This document shows positions 52,567 to 60,449 of a stretch of 64,000 bases of DNA, piece by piece (within the stretch, counting starts at the first letter, position 1; every line of letters begins with the position of its first letter). The notes beneath the pieces were generated by a model. It did not search any database and was not told the origin of the DNA. It saw only the letters and a program-made list of their open reading frames with translations. Both the position numbers and the translations under genes were made by a program. Source of the DNA: Pleurocapsa minor HA4230-MV1 (GTDB lineage: Bacteria; Cyanobacteriota; Cyanobacteriia; Cyanobacteriales; Xenococcaceae); assembly GCA_019359095.1 (NCBI GenBank), contig JAHHHZ010000029.1, positions 62,001 through 126,000 of the forward strand, written 5' to 3'.

Positions 52567-53820
52567 ATGGTTAAAACTGCTTCAAAGAACACTGGCAGAA
52601 AATCTAATGCTACTAAAACTGCGGCTACAATTGAGTCAGGTAAATGTACTTTGAGTATCAAACCTAAAATTCTGACGAGTAGTTTAGGGCTACTCTACGC
52701 AGCAATTGGTAGCAACAGGCAAGGTGTAGATAGACTAAAAATTGAGGTGGGCGACGGTAAGAGTGTTTTCAGTGTTGGAGGCGATGTTAGTGTTGAAATT
52801 GCCTATAAAGCAAATAAAACATTAAAAGCAGAAACAGTTCAGGTTAGCTGCAAACAAATTAAGAGTTTGGCTTCTTATCTCGATACTTCCGATCAGCAAT
52901 TGACTTTGGGTGAAGAAAAAGTTACTGTTGCCAATCGCAAAAGAACTTATAGCTATGAGTTGTTAACCTATAAAGATGTTTTTCCTGAAGATAAAGCTGA
53001 GTATGAACCTGTAGCCAAAATTAAAGCATTAGAATTTAAACAGGCTTTAGATAAGGTTATTCCTTTTGTAGATAACGATCTCAAGACGATTTTTAGTGGT
53101 GTATGTCTGCAATTAAAGTCTGTAGATCCTAGTGTTGATGAGGATGTAGACTCAGATACTCTTGGGCTAACCCTGACTGGTATAACCGTACCTAGTATGA
53201 TGAGTACTGTGACCATAAACGTGGATTCAGTAGATACTAATAGTCTTAGCAGTTTCGAAGAGACTACCATTGTCTTACCCAAGAAAGCTGCTTCTTTTAT
53301 TGCTAGTCAGGCTGAAGACTTTACCTTGTTGATTAGTGAAAAATCAGTACGGTTTGAATGGCTTAATGTTAAATGCAGCATTCAAACTCTCAAGGGTACA
53401 TATCAAAATGTAGATGAAATATTAGAAAAAGTTTCTGGTAACAATGTCGAAGTAGAGTTCAACAGAAATGATTTATTTAATGCTCTAAAGAGGCATCAAG
53501 TAACTGCTTCAGAGGTTGAATTCTCAATCGAAGGAGAAACCTGTAAGTTAAGCCAGTCTACCGAAGCTGGTAGCGGTGCAGAAAACATCTACTGTAGAAA
53601 TGATTCGGCAGAGTTCATTACCCTCAATTTACCCATTGATAATTTAGTTAAAGTACTAACTTCGATTAGTTCAGAAACAGTAATTTTCAAGCTGGATTTA
53701 GAACCAGATAAAGGTGAGTCAGAGCCTAGTAACAATATTTTGATTCAAGATGGTGATGCTACTTATTGTCTAGCTCAGTTAATTGCCTCAAACCAGTCAG
53801 ACGAGGAAGACGAAGAATAA
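52567..53820 (+). CDS. dnaN: DNA polymerase III beta sliding clamp-like protein
   Basis: This 417-residue protein follows the beta-clamp pattern of three repeated domains after a basic, disordered N-terminus (about 1-25). Segments such as LKIEVGDGKSVFSVGGDVSV, LEFKQALDKVIPFVDND, an SKLSQ-like stretch and the final DGDATYCLAQLIA resemble DnaN. It is divergent and somewhat longer than chromosomal DnaN (about 370). The tail is acidic (EEDEE). The adjacent clamp-loader genes make the assignment firm. It likely tethers the element's polymerase to DNA. Confidence 0.75.
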   Translation: MVKTASKNTGRKSNATKTAATIESGKCTLSIKPKILTSSLGLLYAAIGSNRQGVDRLKIEVGDGKSVFSVGGDVSVEIAYKANKTLKAETVQVSCKQIKSLASYLDTSDQQLTLGEEKVTVANRKRTYSYELLTYKDVFPEDKAEYEPVAKIKALEFKQALDKVIPFVDNDLKTIFSGVCLQLKSVDPSVDEDVDSDTLGLTLTGITVPSMMSTVTINVDSVDTNSLSSFEETTIVLPKKAASFIASQAEDFTLLISEKSVRFEWLNVKCSIQTLKGTYQNVDEILEKVSGNNVEVEFNRNDLFNALKRHQVTASEVEFSIEGETCKLSQSTEAGSGAENIYCRNDSAEFITLNLPIDNLVKVLTSISSETVIFKLDLEPDKGESEPSNNILIQDGDATYCLAQLIASNQSDEEDEE

Positions 53821-53905
53821 TAGTCCTGTCGGACTCTAGAAGTTAGATAAAAAAAGCACTTCGATCTTTTAGTTCTAGGTGTGTAACCAATCTGTATTTT
53901 GATTT

Positions 53906-55219
53906 ATGAATTTACCAATTAAATATCGACCGATTCGATTCGATCGCGTTGTAGGTCAATCTGTAGCTGTAGAAATTGCCAAAGCTAGTCTGCTTCAGTC
54001 GCCATTACAGACTACTTTTCTTTTCGTGGGAGCTTCTGGCTCTGGCAAAACTACTCTTGCTAGAATCATGGCTAGAAGCCTAAATTGTACTAATCGCCAA
54101 GGAGTTGAACCCTGTAATCAATGTGATAGTTGTCAAGCTCATCTTAAAGATAATCACCTTGCCATTAGTGAGATTAATGGAGCAGATAAGACTGGAGTTG
54201 ATGATGTTCGAGACATTATCGAAAAGTGTCAGCTCCATACCCTGGATTCTAAATATCGAGTATTGATTATAGATGAGTGTCATCAAATGAGTAAGCCAGC
54301 CCAAAATGCGATGCTCAAACTGTTAGAAGATCCACCGATTGATACAGTCTTTCTCCTTTGTACAACTGAAGAAGATAAGTTGTTAGAAACTATTCGCTCG
54401 AGAGCTAGAATTCTTCGCTTCCAAACTGTGGCGAGGGATTTGGTTGCGGGCTATTTGATGAATATTGCCCATCACGAACAAATTCCTTTAACTGAAGCTG
54501 AGGCTTACCGAATTTATGAATATAACCAAGGTTCGATCAGACGGTGTTTACAGACTTTGGGTACAGTTTCACAACGGGTTACGGTAGAAGATTTGTGTCC
54601 CCAGATAGCTGAAGCTAAGTTACAAACTCTATTGCTAGCGTTTGAAGCCAGGGACTATTTGAGCATCGATCGCACTCTACAAGAATTAATTGGAGACAGA
54701 TTTTATCCTAAGCACATTTTGAGTGCCTTAGTTGATTACACGATCGCTATGATGACAAGAGCTGATACCAGCAGGAATTTTATCGTTAATGCAGATAAAA
54801 TTTTAGCGGTACTTATTCCAGCTACTAATAAGCTAGGTAGTGGTAATAATGCTCAAACCAGTTGCCGTTTAATTTTGTACGAGGCTGCTATAGCTTGGCA
54901 ACCAATGGCTGCCGATCGTCTAGCTAACCAAGTCTCTGATGAGTTAAATCAGCTAGATCGAACTCAAGTGCCTACTTCAGAACAGCTTCAAGCTCAATAT
55001 GCTCCTGCACCTATGCAACCCCAACCTTATCAGGTTCAAATTCCTATTCCCGTTCAGTTGCAGCCCGAACAGTATGTCCATGGACAGGGCAATCGGCATT
55101 CTGTGAATTCGTACCCACCTCAGAATGGAGGTTACCAAAATGGAGTACAGGTAAATCAACAACTCCCGACTTACCAAAATATTCATAACAACGGAGTTTA
55201 CCAATTGCCGATTCAGTAA
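53906..55219 (+). CDS. dnaX: DNA polymerase III gamma/tau clamp-loader subunit
   Basis: This 437-residue protein matches DnaX: MNLPIKYRPIRFDRVVGQ at the start, Walker A GASGSGKTTLAR (42-53), the zinc cysteines C61, C70, C73 and C76, Walker B LIIDECHQMS (about 120-129), then SRARILRF. It lacks a long tau-like extension; the tail is Pro/Gln-rich. It loads the sliding clamp on primed DNA. It is downstream of the clamp gene and upstream of a delta-like gene. Confidence 0.92.
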   Translation: MNLPIKYRPIRFDRVVGQSVAVEIAKASLLQSPLQTTFLFVGASGSGKTTLARIMARSLNCTNRQGVEPCNQCDSCQAHLKDNHLAISEINGADKTGVDDVRDIIEKCQLHTLDSKYRVLIIDECHQMSKPAQNAMLKLLEDPPIDTVFLLCTTEEDKLLETIRSRARILRFQTVARDLVAGYLMNIAHHEQIPLTEAEAYRIYEYNQGSIRRCLQTLGTVSQRVTVEDLCPQIAEAKLQTLLLAFEARDYLSIDRTLQELIGDRFYPKHILSALVDYTIAMMTRADTSRNFIVNADKILAVLIPATNKLGSGNNAQTSCRLILYEAAIAWQPMAADRLANQVSDELNQLDRTQVPTSEQLQAQYAPAPMQPQPYQVQIPIPVQLQPEQYVHGQGNRHSVNSYPPQNGGYQNGVQVNQQLPTYQNIHNNGVYQLPIQ

Positions 55220-55591
55220 TCAACGAACCAGAAACAGGTTAAATGGCAAGGCTAGTGTTTTGTCAATTAAAAATTGACGGATAAAGGGAAAGCGATGCAG
55301 CGGACGCGAAGCTAATCCTTTAGGGCGGTCTTGGGGGTTTCCACCAAACTAAGCGGTGCGACACGAAGTTAGTCCTTTAGGGCAAGCCCCATGAGCGATA
55401 TGCGGAGCGGTATCCTTTAGGACTGCATCAAGAAGGGTAAAAGGTTAAAGTAATGTATCCCAATCCAAAAAACTACTCATCATTAATTAGTTGACACAGT
55501 GCTAGATTGACGATTATTCCAGTTCAAGAAACTATTTTTAGGGCTGGATTTGTCTTGTCGATAATGGAGAACAATATTTGAAATTAACATC
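55220..55591. repeat. Intergenic repeats between dnaX and the delta-like gene
   Basis: No gene is seen. Three copies of a short element ending in TCCTTTAGG (with CGAAGCTAATCC, CGAAGTTAGTCC and GAGCGGTATCC before it) lie within 55290-55430, and a similar one is at 14400. The last 100 bases are AT-rich and could hold the delta gene promoter. Confidence 0.5.
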
Positions 55592-56482
55592 ATGCTTTTA
55601 CTGTTTATAGGTGACGATCGCACCTTAATTGAAGAACAGATCGAATATGCTATGGTATGTCACGGATTTAATAAATATCAGAGTAGAGAAAACCCTCAGC
55701 AGGCTTACCTCAATTGTCTGACCCACGGTTTGACTTCGGTTAATACTGCTACTTTACTATACGTAAGTCAGTCAGATTTAGAGCTGGATTTAAGTCTGAT
55801 TCCAAGACTTGCCAAGTCCAAGAATCTGCTGTTTATTGTCTGTCCGAGTTGGAATAGTAAAACCAAGCTGGGTCAAGCTTTGAAGCCCTATCTACAAAGT
55901 CAGGCTCAACTACCTAGTACTTGGAACAAAAAGGATATCGATAAAGGAATTGATTTTTATGCAGGACAATTAGGGTTAACTTTGAGTTACGAGGTTAAAG
56001 AATATCTAAGAGTAGCTTTAAACAATAACTTTCCTCAGTTACGTTCTGGACTGTCTACTGTAGCTTTGCTTTCAACTAATCCTACTTTGGAATTAGTGCG
56101 TCAGATTATTCCTTCTGAATATGCTACGGCGATTGAACTTAAGAAAATGATTTTACTAAAAAAGCGAAAAGAAATACCTGCTTATGTCCAGAAATTAAAA
56201 GGCATTGTTCCCGAACAGGTAATCTTAGCTAGCTTGAGTACTCAATTTACTACAGTAATGCAAAGTGCGATCGCCTTGAGTAATAATCTTTCCGATCCCG
56301 AAGTCGCTAAATTTGCGGGAATTAGTAATGTGAAACGACTGTACTTTATCAAGCAAGAGGTGCAGATGGGTTCGGTCGAACAGTTTGTTTGGCTTAACAA
56401 AGTGATTCAAGACACTCAAAGGCAGCTTCAATATAGCAACTGTGATTTATCTGCCAAGTTAATATTGATGACCTGCTGGTAA
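55592..56482 (+). CDS. holA: Probable DNA polymerase III delta subunit (clamp loader)
   Basis: This 296-residue protein resembles the delta subunit: a short N-terminal strand (MLLLFIGDDRTLIEEQIEYA), a helical middle, a Pol III delta-like C-terminal part with PEQVILASLSTQFTTVM, and late Lys/Gln-rich helices. It lacks Walker motifs, as expected for delta, which opens the clamp. Following dnaX and the clamp gene, it completes a minimal clamp loader. Delta' is not seen. The family call depends partly on context. Confidence 0.6.
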   Translation: MLLLFIGDDRTLIEEQIEYAMVCHGFNKYQSRENPQQAYLNCLTHGLTSVNTATLLYVSQSDLELDLSLIPRLAKSKNLLFIVCPSWNSKTKLGQALKPYLQSQAQLPSTWNKKDIDKGIDFYAGQLGLTLSYEVKEYLRVALNNNFPQLRSGLSTVALLSTNPTLELVRQIIPSEYATAIELKKMILLKKRKEIPAYVQKLKGIVPEQVILASLSTQFTTVMQSAIALSNNLSDPEVAKFAGISNVKRLYFIKQEVQMGSVEQFVWLNKVIQDTQRQLQYSNCDLSAKLILMTCW

Positions 56483-56483
56483 C

Positions 56484-57134
56484 CTATCGGTTGGATTTTA
56501 AGCGAGTTATTTGATATCTAGTGATAATTTCTCGGTTCGAAGCTACACCAGATTTAGTTCGGATCGATTCCATATGAGTATTAATTGTAGATTTGGATAT
56601 TGCTAACTCTTTCATGATGTCAGTCAGGGATAGCCCACTGACATATAGGTTAAACACTCCCTTTTCTTTAGGTGTTAGCTTTTGGATAGTAGTATCTAAC
56701 TCATCAAATAGCTCTACTAATGGTCCTAGTAAAACCATGTAGCTATCGTTTAATAAGCCTTGAGAATAATAAGTGCCACCGCTTATGACCGCGTTGATGG
56801 CAGCGCATAGCTGATCGTTAACCTGCTCTTGATCGAGAATTCCCTGACAACCCATTGAACATAGTCGAGACACTAATTTATCTTTTGACTGAGCTAGATA
56901 GATTATCTGCTTCTGCTTTTTCAATAAGGATTCGACCAGATTAATAGTCTCTTTCGGTGAGACAAATTCACTTGTGATTAGTACTGACTTAGCTTGAGGT
57001 AATGATGTTCTAATGTCTTTGCGCTCTAGTTCTTGGGATGAAATATTTTGCAGTTCATAGCCAGTGGGGATGAGATTTTGTAGCCCCATCGCATAAAAAA
57101 TATTGTTGTTCAGCAATGCAATTGTTTCTGGCAT
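56484..57134 (-). CDS. LuxR-type regulator with degenerate receiver domain
   Basis: This 216-residue protein ends in a GerE/LuxR helix-turn-helix (about 150-205): LTPKEKGVFNLYVSGLSLTD and KSTINTHMESIRTKSG. The N-terminal 120 residues resemble a receiver fold (IALLNNNIFYAMGLQNLI, SVLITSEFVS), but the usual phospho-acceptor region is not conserved. It is thus probably regulated by another signal. It is convergent with the delta-like gene and divergent from the methyltransferase-like gene, so it may control that gene or itself. Confidence 0.8.
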   Translation of the reverse strand: MPETIALLNNNIFYAMGLQNLIPTGYELQNISSQELERKDIRTSLPQAKSVLITSEFVSPKETINLVESLLKKQKQIIYLAQSKDKLVSRLCSMGCQGILDQEQVNDQLCAAINAVISGGTYYSQGLLNDSYMVLLGPLVELFDELDTTIQKLTPKEKGVFNLYVSGLSLTDIMKELAISKSTINTHMESIRTKSGVASNREIITRYQITRLKSNR

Positions 57135-57230
57135 ATAGACGATCGAGAAGAGTCTTACCTATTTTAATCGGCTAATTTTCAATTTGTAAGTCTAGCGACT
57201 AGAAAAGGTGCAATTATATTTTTTCTAGTG

Positions 57231-58295
57231 ATGCTGAAATATTTTTCACCTTATAGTTTTCTTTCCGACAAAAGCCATCTGCTCGAAGAAGAACACGAAA
57301 AACCGTTAAAGACTGAGTATATTCCCAACTTAAGACGGGACTTAAAACCAGGATGGCTTTTTCACCATCTATATAACCCAGATACAAGACTCAAAAACAT
57401 TCAAAAGCATATTTTACCCCTTGAGCATATCCCTGAAATATCTTTCTCAAACGGGTGTGCTTCTAGTCGAGATAAAGGTCGCCAAATGCTTGAACTCTGT
57501 CTCGATAAGATGCTAACTAAAGGTGGCTATATCAGTATGATAACTCGCATCGAGTACTTGCTTGACTGGCTACTGTTTGCTTTGGGGCATCCTCATATTG
57601 GAGAATTACCCCCCGATCCTCATAGCTGTGAGGGGTGCAGTATGGTTTTGTATCAGCTGTTTAATCTGTTTCCTGTGATGTATCTACCCAAAGACTATTG
57701 GGGGAGTTTAATTGCTGATGCCAAGAGTAAAGGCTCGCAAAGGCACACGGGATATTTTCCTACACCCAATACGGTAGCCAATGCCATCGGACAGATGTTG
57801 TTTTGCCCCGAACAGGATAATAGGCTACAGGTAGGTTGTGAGCCTACTGTGGGAACAGGGGTGATGACATTAGAGCCTAGCAATCGAATTTTGTGTATGG
57901 TTGCCACGGATATAGATCAAGTCTTACTTAAGGCAACGCTTGTAAATTGGTACTGGTATTGTCCCTGGTTTGCTATGCCACCGTTTTACCTAGTCGATCG
58001 CACCGATTTAATGTGGGGGAATTCGCTGGCAAAACCAGATCGTGAAAATGCTCCCGTATCCATTCATCAAAAGTATTGGCTAGAACAGTACCGAGATATT
58101 TATCCTGTTGGTTTGGTGGAGAAGGATTGGCGAGAAGAGATCCGCAAGATTATTGACCTTCAACCAGCTCCTGTTACTGCACCAAAAATTAAACAGCTCA
58201 AGATAGAAGGTGATTTAATTCAGCCAGACCAGCCGACTAAGCCTAAAGGGTATAAGAGAGCAAAGAATATGAAAAAATCAAAATCTTTGTTTTAA
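57231..58295 (+). CDS. N6-adenine methyltransferase-like protein
   Basis: A protein of about 354 residues. HTGYFPTPNTVANAIGQM (about 173-190) and the SAM-binding motif CEPTVGTGVMTL (about 204-215), then ATDIDQVLLKAT, match the HsdM-like N6-adenine methyltransferase fold. The catalytic (D/N)PPY/F motif is not in its expected form: AMPPFYLVD and LMWGNSLAK lie where it should be. It may be an inactive or altered methyltransferase. No specificity or restriction subunit is adjacent. The tail is basic. Confidence 0.6.
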   Translation: MLKYFSPYSFLSDKSHLLEEEHEKPLKTEYIPNLRRDLKPGWLFHHLYNPDTRLKNIQKHILPLEHIPEISFSNGCASSRDKGRQMLELCLDKMLTKGGYISMITRIEYLLDWLLFALGHPHIGELPPDPHSCEGCSMVLYQLFNLFPVMYLPKDYWGSLIADAKSKGSQRHTGYFPTPNTVANAIGQMLFCPEQDNRLQVGCEPTVGTGVMTLEPSNRILCMVATDIDQVLLKATLVNWYWYCPWFAMPPFYLVDRTDLMWGNSLAKPDRENAPVSIHQKYWLEQYRDIYPVGLVEKDWREEIRKIIDLQPAPVTAPKIKQLKIEGDLIQPDQPTKPKGYKRAKNMKKSKSLF

Positions 58296-58320
58296 ACGGT
58301 AATTACCTAGTTACCCATTT

Positions 58321-58447
58321 GCTAAGTTTCCAAGATACATATAAACCCAGGTAACTTTGTAGCTGGATAAGTAGCTAACAAGTTAGCAAGATATATGTAA
58401 ACCCAGGTAACTGGGCAACTGGGAAGCTAGCTTACCAGGTAACTGGG
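58321..58447. repeat. Partition-site-like repeats downstream of parA/partner
   Basis: A motif with AAGTTAGCAAGATATATGTA and AACCCAGGTAACTGGG occurs at 58375-58415. A weaker copy is at 58321-58356 and further GGTAACTG units run to 58447. The same motif lies on the other side of the cassette at 59458. Such iterons beside parA are typical of a centromere. Confidence 0.6.
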
Positions 58448-58720
58448 CTATAGGTCGTCTTTAGTATAGCCCTCTGGCAAGCCATATTTTTTGATCAGAA
58501 ATGCGATGACAATTTTTTTAAATTGACTTCCTTCCATTTTAATTTTGCCCATCCAAAAATTGCCTACTTCTGCTGGGACTTCCAAGTTCAGGGTCTTTTT
58601 CTTAATACTTTTTTTAACTTGGTTACTTGTTACCTGAGTATCTTGGTTACTTGCTATCTGAGTATCTTGGTCGTAATCATCAGACTTAGCCTTGTTGATA
58701 ATATTTTTGACAATGCTCAT
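58448..58720 (-). CDS. Small ParA partner, likely centromere-binding
   Basis: This 90-residue protein overlaps the parA stop by 4 bases. The N-terminus is basic and contains a short repeat (SNQDTQ). The C-terminal half (LNLEVPAEVGNFWMGKIKME...GSQFKKIVIAFL) is compatible with a ribbon-helix-helix DNA-binding fold. Small proteins in this position bind the centromere repeats and stimulate the ParA ATPase. The fold is inferred. Confidence 0.6.
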   Translation of the reverse strand: MSIVKNIINKAKSDDYDQDTQIASNQDTQVTSNQVKKSIKKKTLNLEVPAEVGNFWMGKIKMEGSQFKKIVIAFLIKKYGLPEGYTKDDL

Positions 58721-59373
58721 TTGTTTTTCTCCAAAAAACTGATAATTTCCTTACCTACTGCTTTGTAGTCTTGCCACAGTGGTTTCTGTCCTGTCATATA
58801 TCGAACAGTAGTAGACAAATCTCCTGCATGTTGGAATCCAGTTGAACGACGAATCATCTGTTCAAACACGGGTAATCCTGCATCAATTAAATCTTGTCGC
58901 ATATTTTTTCCCGTCGTACTGGGATGGGGCGGCACAATAGAAATCAAAAACTTGTAAGGAGCGTTGCCAATGTCATGAGCTGTTTTCATCATTGGTTCAA
59001 AACTATCGCTATTGGGCTGAGTAGGTAAAATTAATAGATTAGTTCCTTCTGCCAATTCTTTTAGATCATCGCTATCGGGTCTTGCTGGAGTGTCAAAAAC
59101 TATGTATTTGTAGTCGGATACATGCATAGCCGCTGCTTTTTCAGGTACTACAGTAAAAGGCAGTTTTTTGACTTTAGGTGAATCCTTAATTATTTCCAGA
59201 TTGTTTTTATATCGAGATAGGGCTGTGCGATTTGGATCGCAATCAACGATTAATGTCGGGCCGTAGTCACTCAAAAAGTCAGCTATATGAATAGCAGTTG
59301 TACTTTTAGCTACGCCTCCTTTATACCCAGTAATAGTGACAATTTCTCTAGCAGTTCCCATGCCGTTACTCAC
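58717..59373 (-). CDS. parA: ParA-family partition ATPase
   Basis: This 218-residue protein has the deviant Walker A motif GYKGGVAKSTTAIHIA (Lys18, Lys23), LIVDCDPNRTALSR (Walker A' region) and YIVFDTPARPDSD (Walker B). It lacks an N-terminal DNA-binding extension, as in small type Ib ParA proteins. It segregates the plasmid together with the small partner and the flanking repeats. Autoregulation through the repeats at 59458 is likely, because they lie just upstream of its start. Confidence 0.92.
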   Translation of the reverse strand: MSNGMGTAREIVTITGYKGGVAKSTTAIHIADFLSDYGPTLIVDCDPNRTALSRYKNNLEIIKDSPKVKKLPFTVVPEKAAAMHVSDYKYIVFDTPARPDSDDLKELAEGTNLLILPTQPNSDSFEPMMKTAHDIGNAPYKFLISIVPPHPSTTGKNMRQDLIDAGLPVFEQMIRRSTGFQHAGDLSTTVRYMTGQKPLWQDYKAVGKEIISFLEKNK

Positions 59374-59457
59374 TTGATAATTGGGTTTACAGCCAATAAG
59401 ATAACAAGCTAACTGGTTATTTGGGTTTCTTGTAATCTTAGTTTACATATTACTGGG

Positions 59458-59519
59458 TAACAAGTTAGCAAGATATAAGTAAACCTTGGTAACTGGGTAA
59501 CTGGGTAACTGGGTAACTG
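59458..59519. repeat. Partition-site-like repeats upstream of parA
   Basis: TAACAAGTTAGCAAGATATA and AGTAAACCTTGGTAACTGGG match the copy at 58375, and four tandem TAACTGGG units follow. The repeats lie in the parA promoter region, so they may serve as both operator and centromere. The remainder of the 59374-59737 gap shows no gene. Confidence 0.65.
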
Positions 59520-59737
59520 AATAGGTGTTTTAACTTAAAATATATAAAAATAAATCCGCTCATATTCCAGTCGTAAAACTGAGGATATAAGCACTCCAAC
59601 AGATAAAGTTTAGAATAAAACAAAGAAAAGAACTTCAAAAAATTACTGAATGAAATGGAAAAAGCAACCGCCCAAAGAGCAAGCTTTTATATTTATATTT
59701 AATTTACCATCTATAACAACTTGGATTATCGATAATC

Positions 59738-60310
59738 ATGACTGCTATTAATGTTTCTGCTTTTACAGAGAGAATAAGCGATCGCGAATTGGAAAAGCTG
59801 TGCGCGGACAATCCCGAAACCAAATTTGAAACTACTCCTCAAGGAAAATTAATCGTTATGTCACCGACTGGAAGTGAGAGTGGAAAAATGAATGGGGATT
59901 TATTCTTCCAAGTCGAATTATGGAATCGCCAATATAAATTAGGAGTTACTTTTGACTCTTCTACTGGATTCAAACTCTCCAATGGTGCAACCCGTTCTCC
60001 CGATGTTAGTTGGGTAGAAAATGTCAAATGGAATAGTCTAAGCAAGCAGCAGCAAAGGAAGTTTGCGCCTATAGAACCCAATTTCGTAATCGAGTTAATG
60101 TCTCCTACCGATGATTTATTCGAGTTACAGCAAAAGATGGTCGAATACATGAACTGTGGCGTAAGACTAGGTTGGTTGATTAATCCCGATAATAAAGTGG
60201 TAGAAATCTATCGTCAGGAAAGAAACAAAGAAGTTTTAGATAACCCCGCCAGCTTGTCTGGAGAAAATGTACTGCCCAACCTAACTGTCAGTCTAGGTGA
60301 GATATTTTAA
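59738..60310 (+). CDS. Uma2-family putative endonuclease
   Basis: This 190-residue protein matches Uma2 (DUF820), a PD-(D/E)XK-fold family abundant in cyanobacteria: LEKLCADNPETKFETTPQGK, MSPTGSESG, RSPDVSWV and NFVIELMSPTDDLFELQQKM, then GWLINPDNKVVEIYR. All core positions look intact. The biological role of Uma2 is unknown. It lies between parA and the coupling protein gene, without a close operon partner. Confidence 0.9.
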   Translation: MTAINVSAFTERISDRELEKLCADNPETKFETTPQGKLIVMSPTGSESGKMNGDLFFQVELWNRQYKLGVTFDSSTGFKLSNGATRSPDVSWVENVKWNSLSKQQQRKFAPIEPNFVIELMSPTDDLFELQQKMVEYMNCGVRLGWLINPDNKVVEIYRQERNKEVLDNPASLSGENVLPNLTVSLGEIF

Positions 60311-60412
60311 TCTATTTAGTTGATTCTTTCTTCATAAAAGTCTGGCGGTTTACTGCTTATTATTGATATGCCATTAATTAATGTTCCTATTGTTCGTACC
60401 AAGTTTTATTCT

Positions 60413-60449
60413 TAACTGGGTAACTGGGTAACTGGGTAACTGGGTAACT
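60413..60449. repeat. Third cluster of TAACTGGG tandem repeats
   Basis: About four and a half tandem TAACTGGG units, identical to those at 59490, end at the stop of the VirD4 gene. They are a kilobase from parA and could be an extra centromere element. Confidence 0.65.

Noticed and set aside
58321-60449. GGTAACTG repeats as a CRISPR or microsatellite of no function
   Set aside because: Units are tandem or form a longer motif on both sides of parA, which fits a partition site much better.
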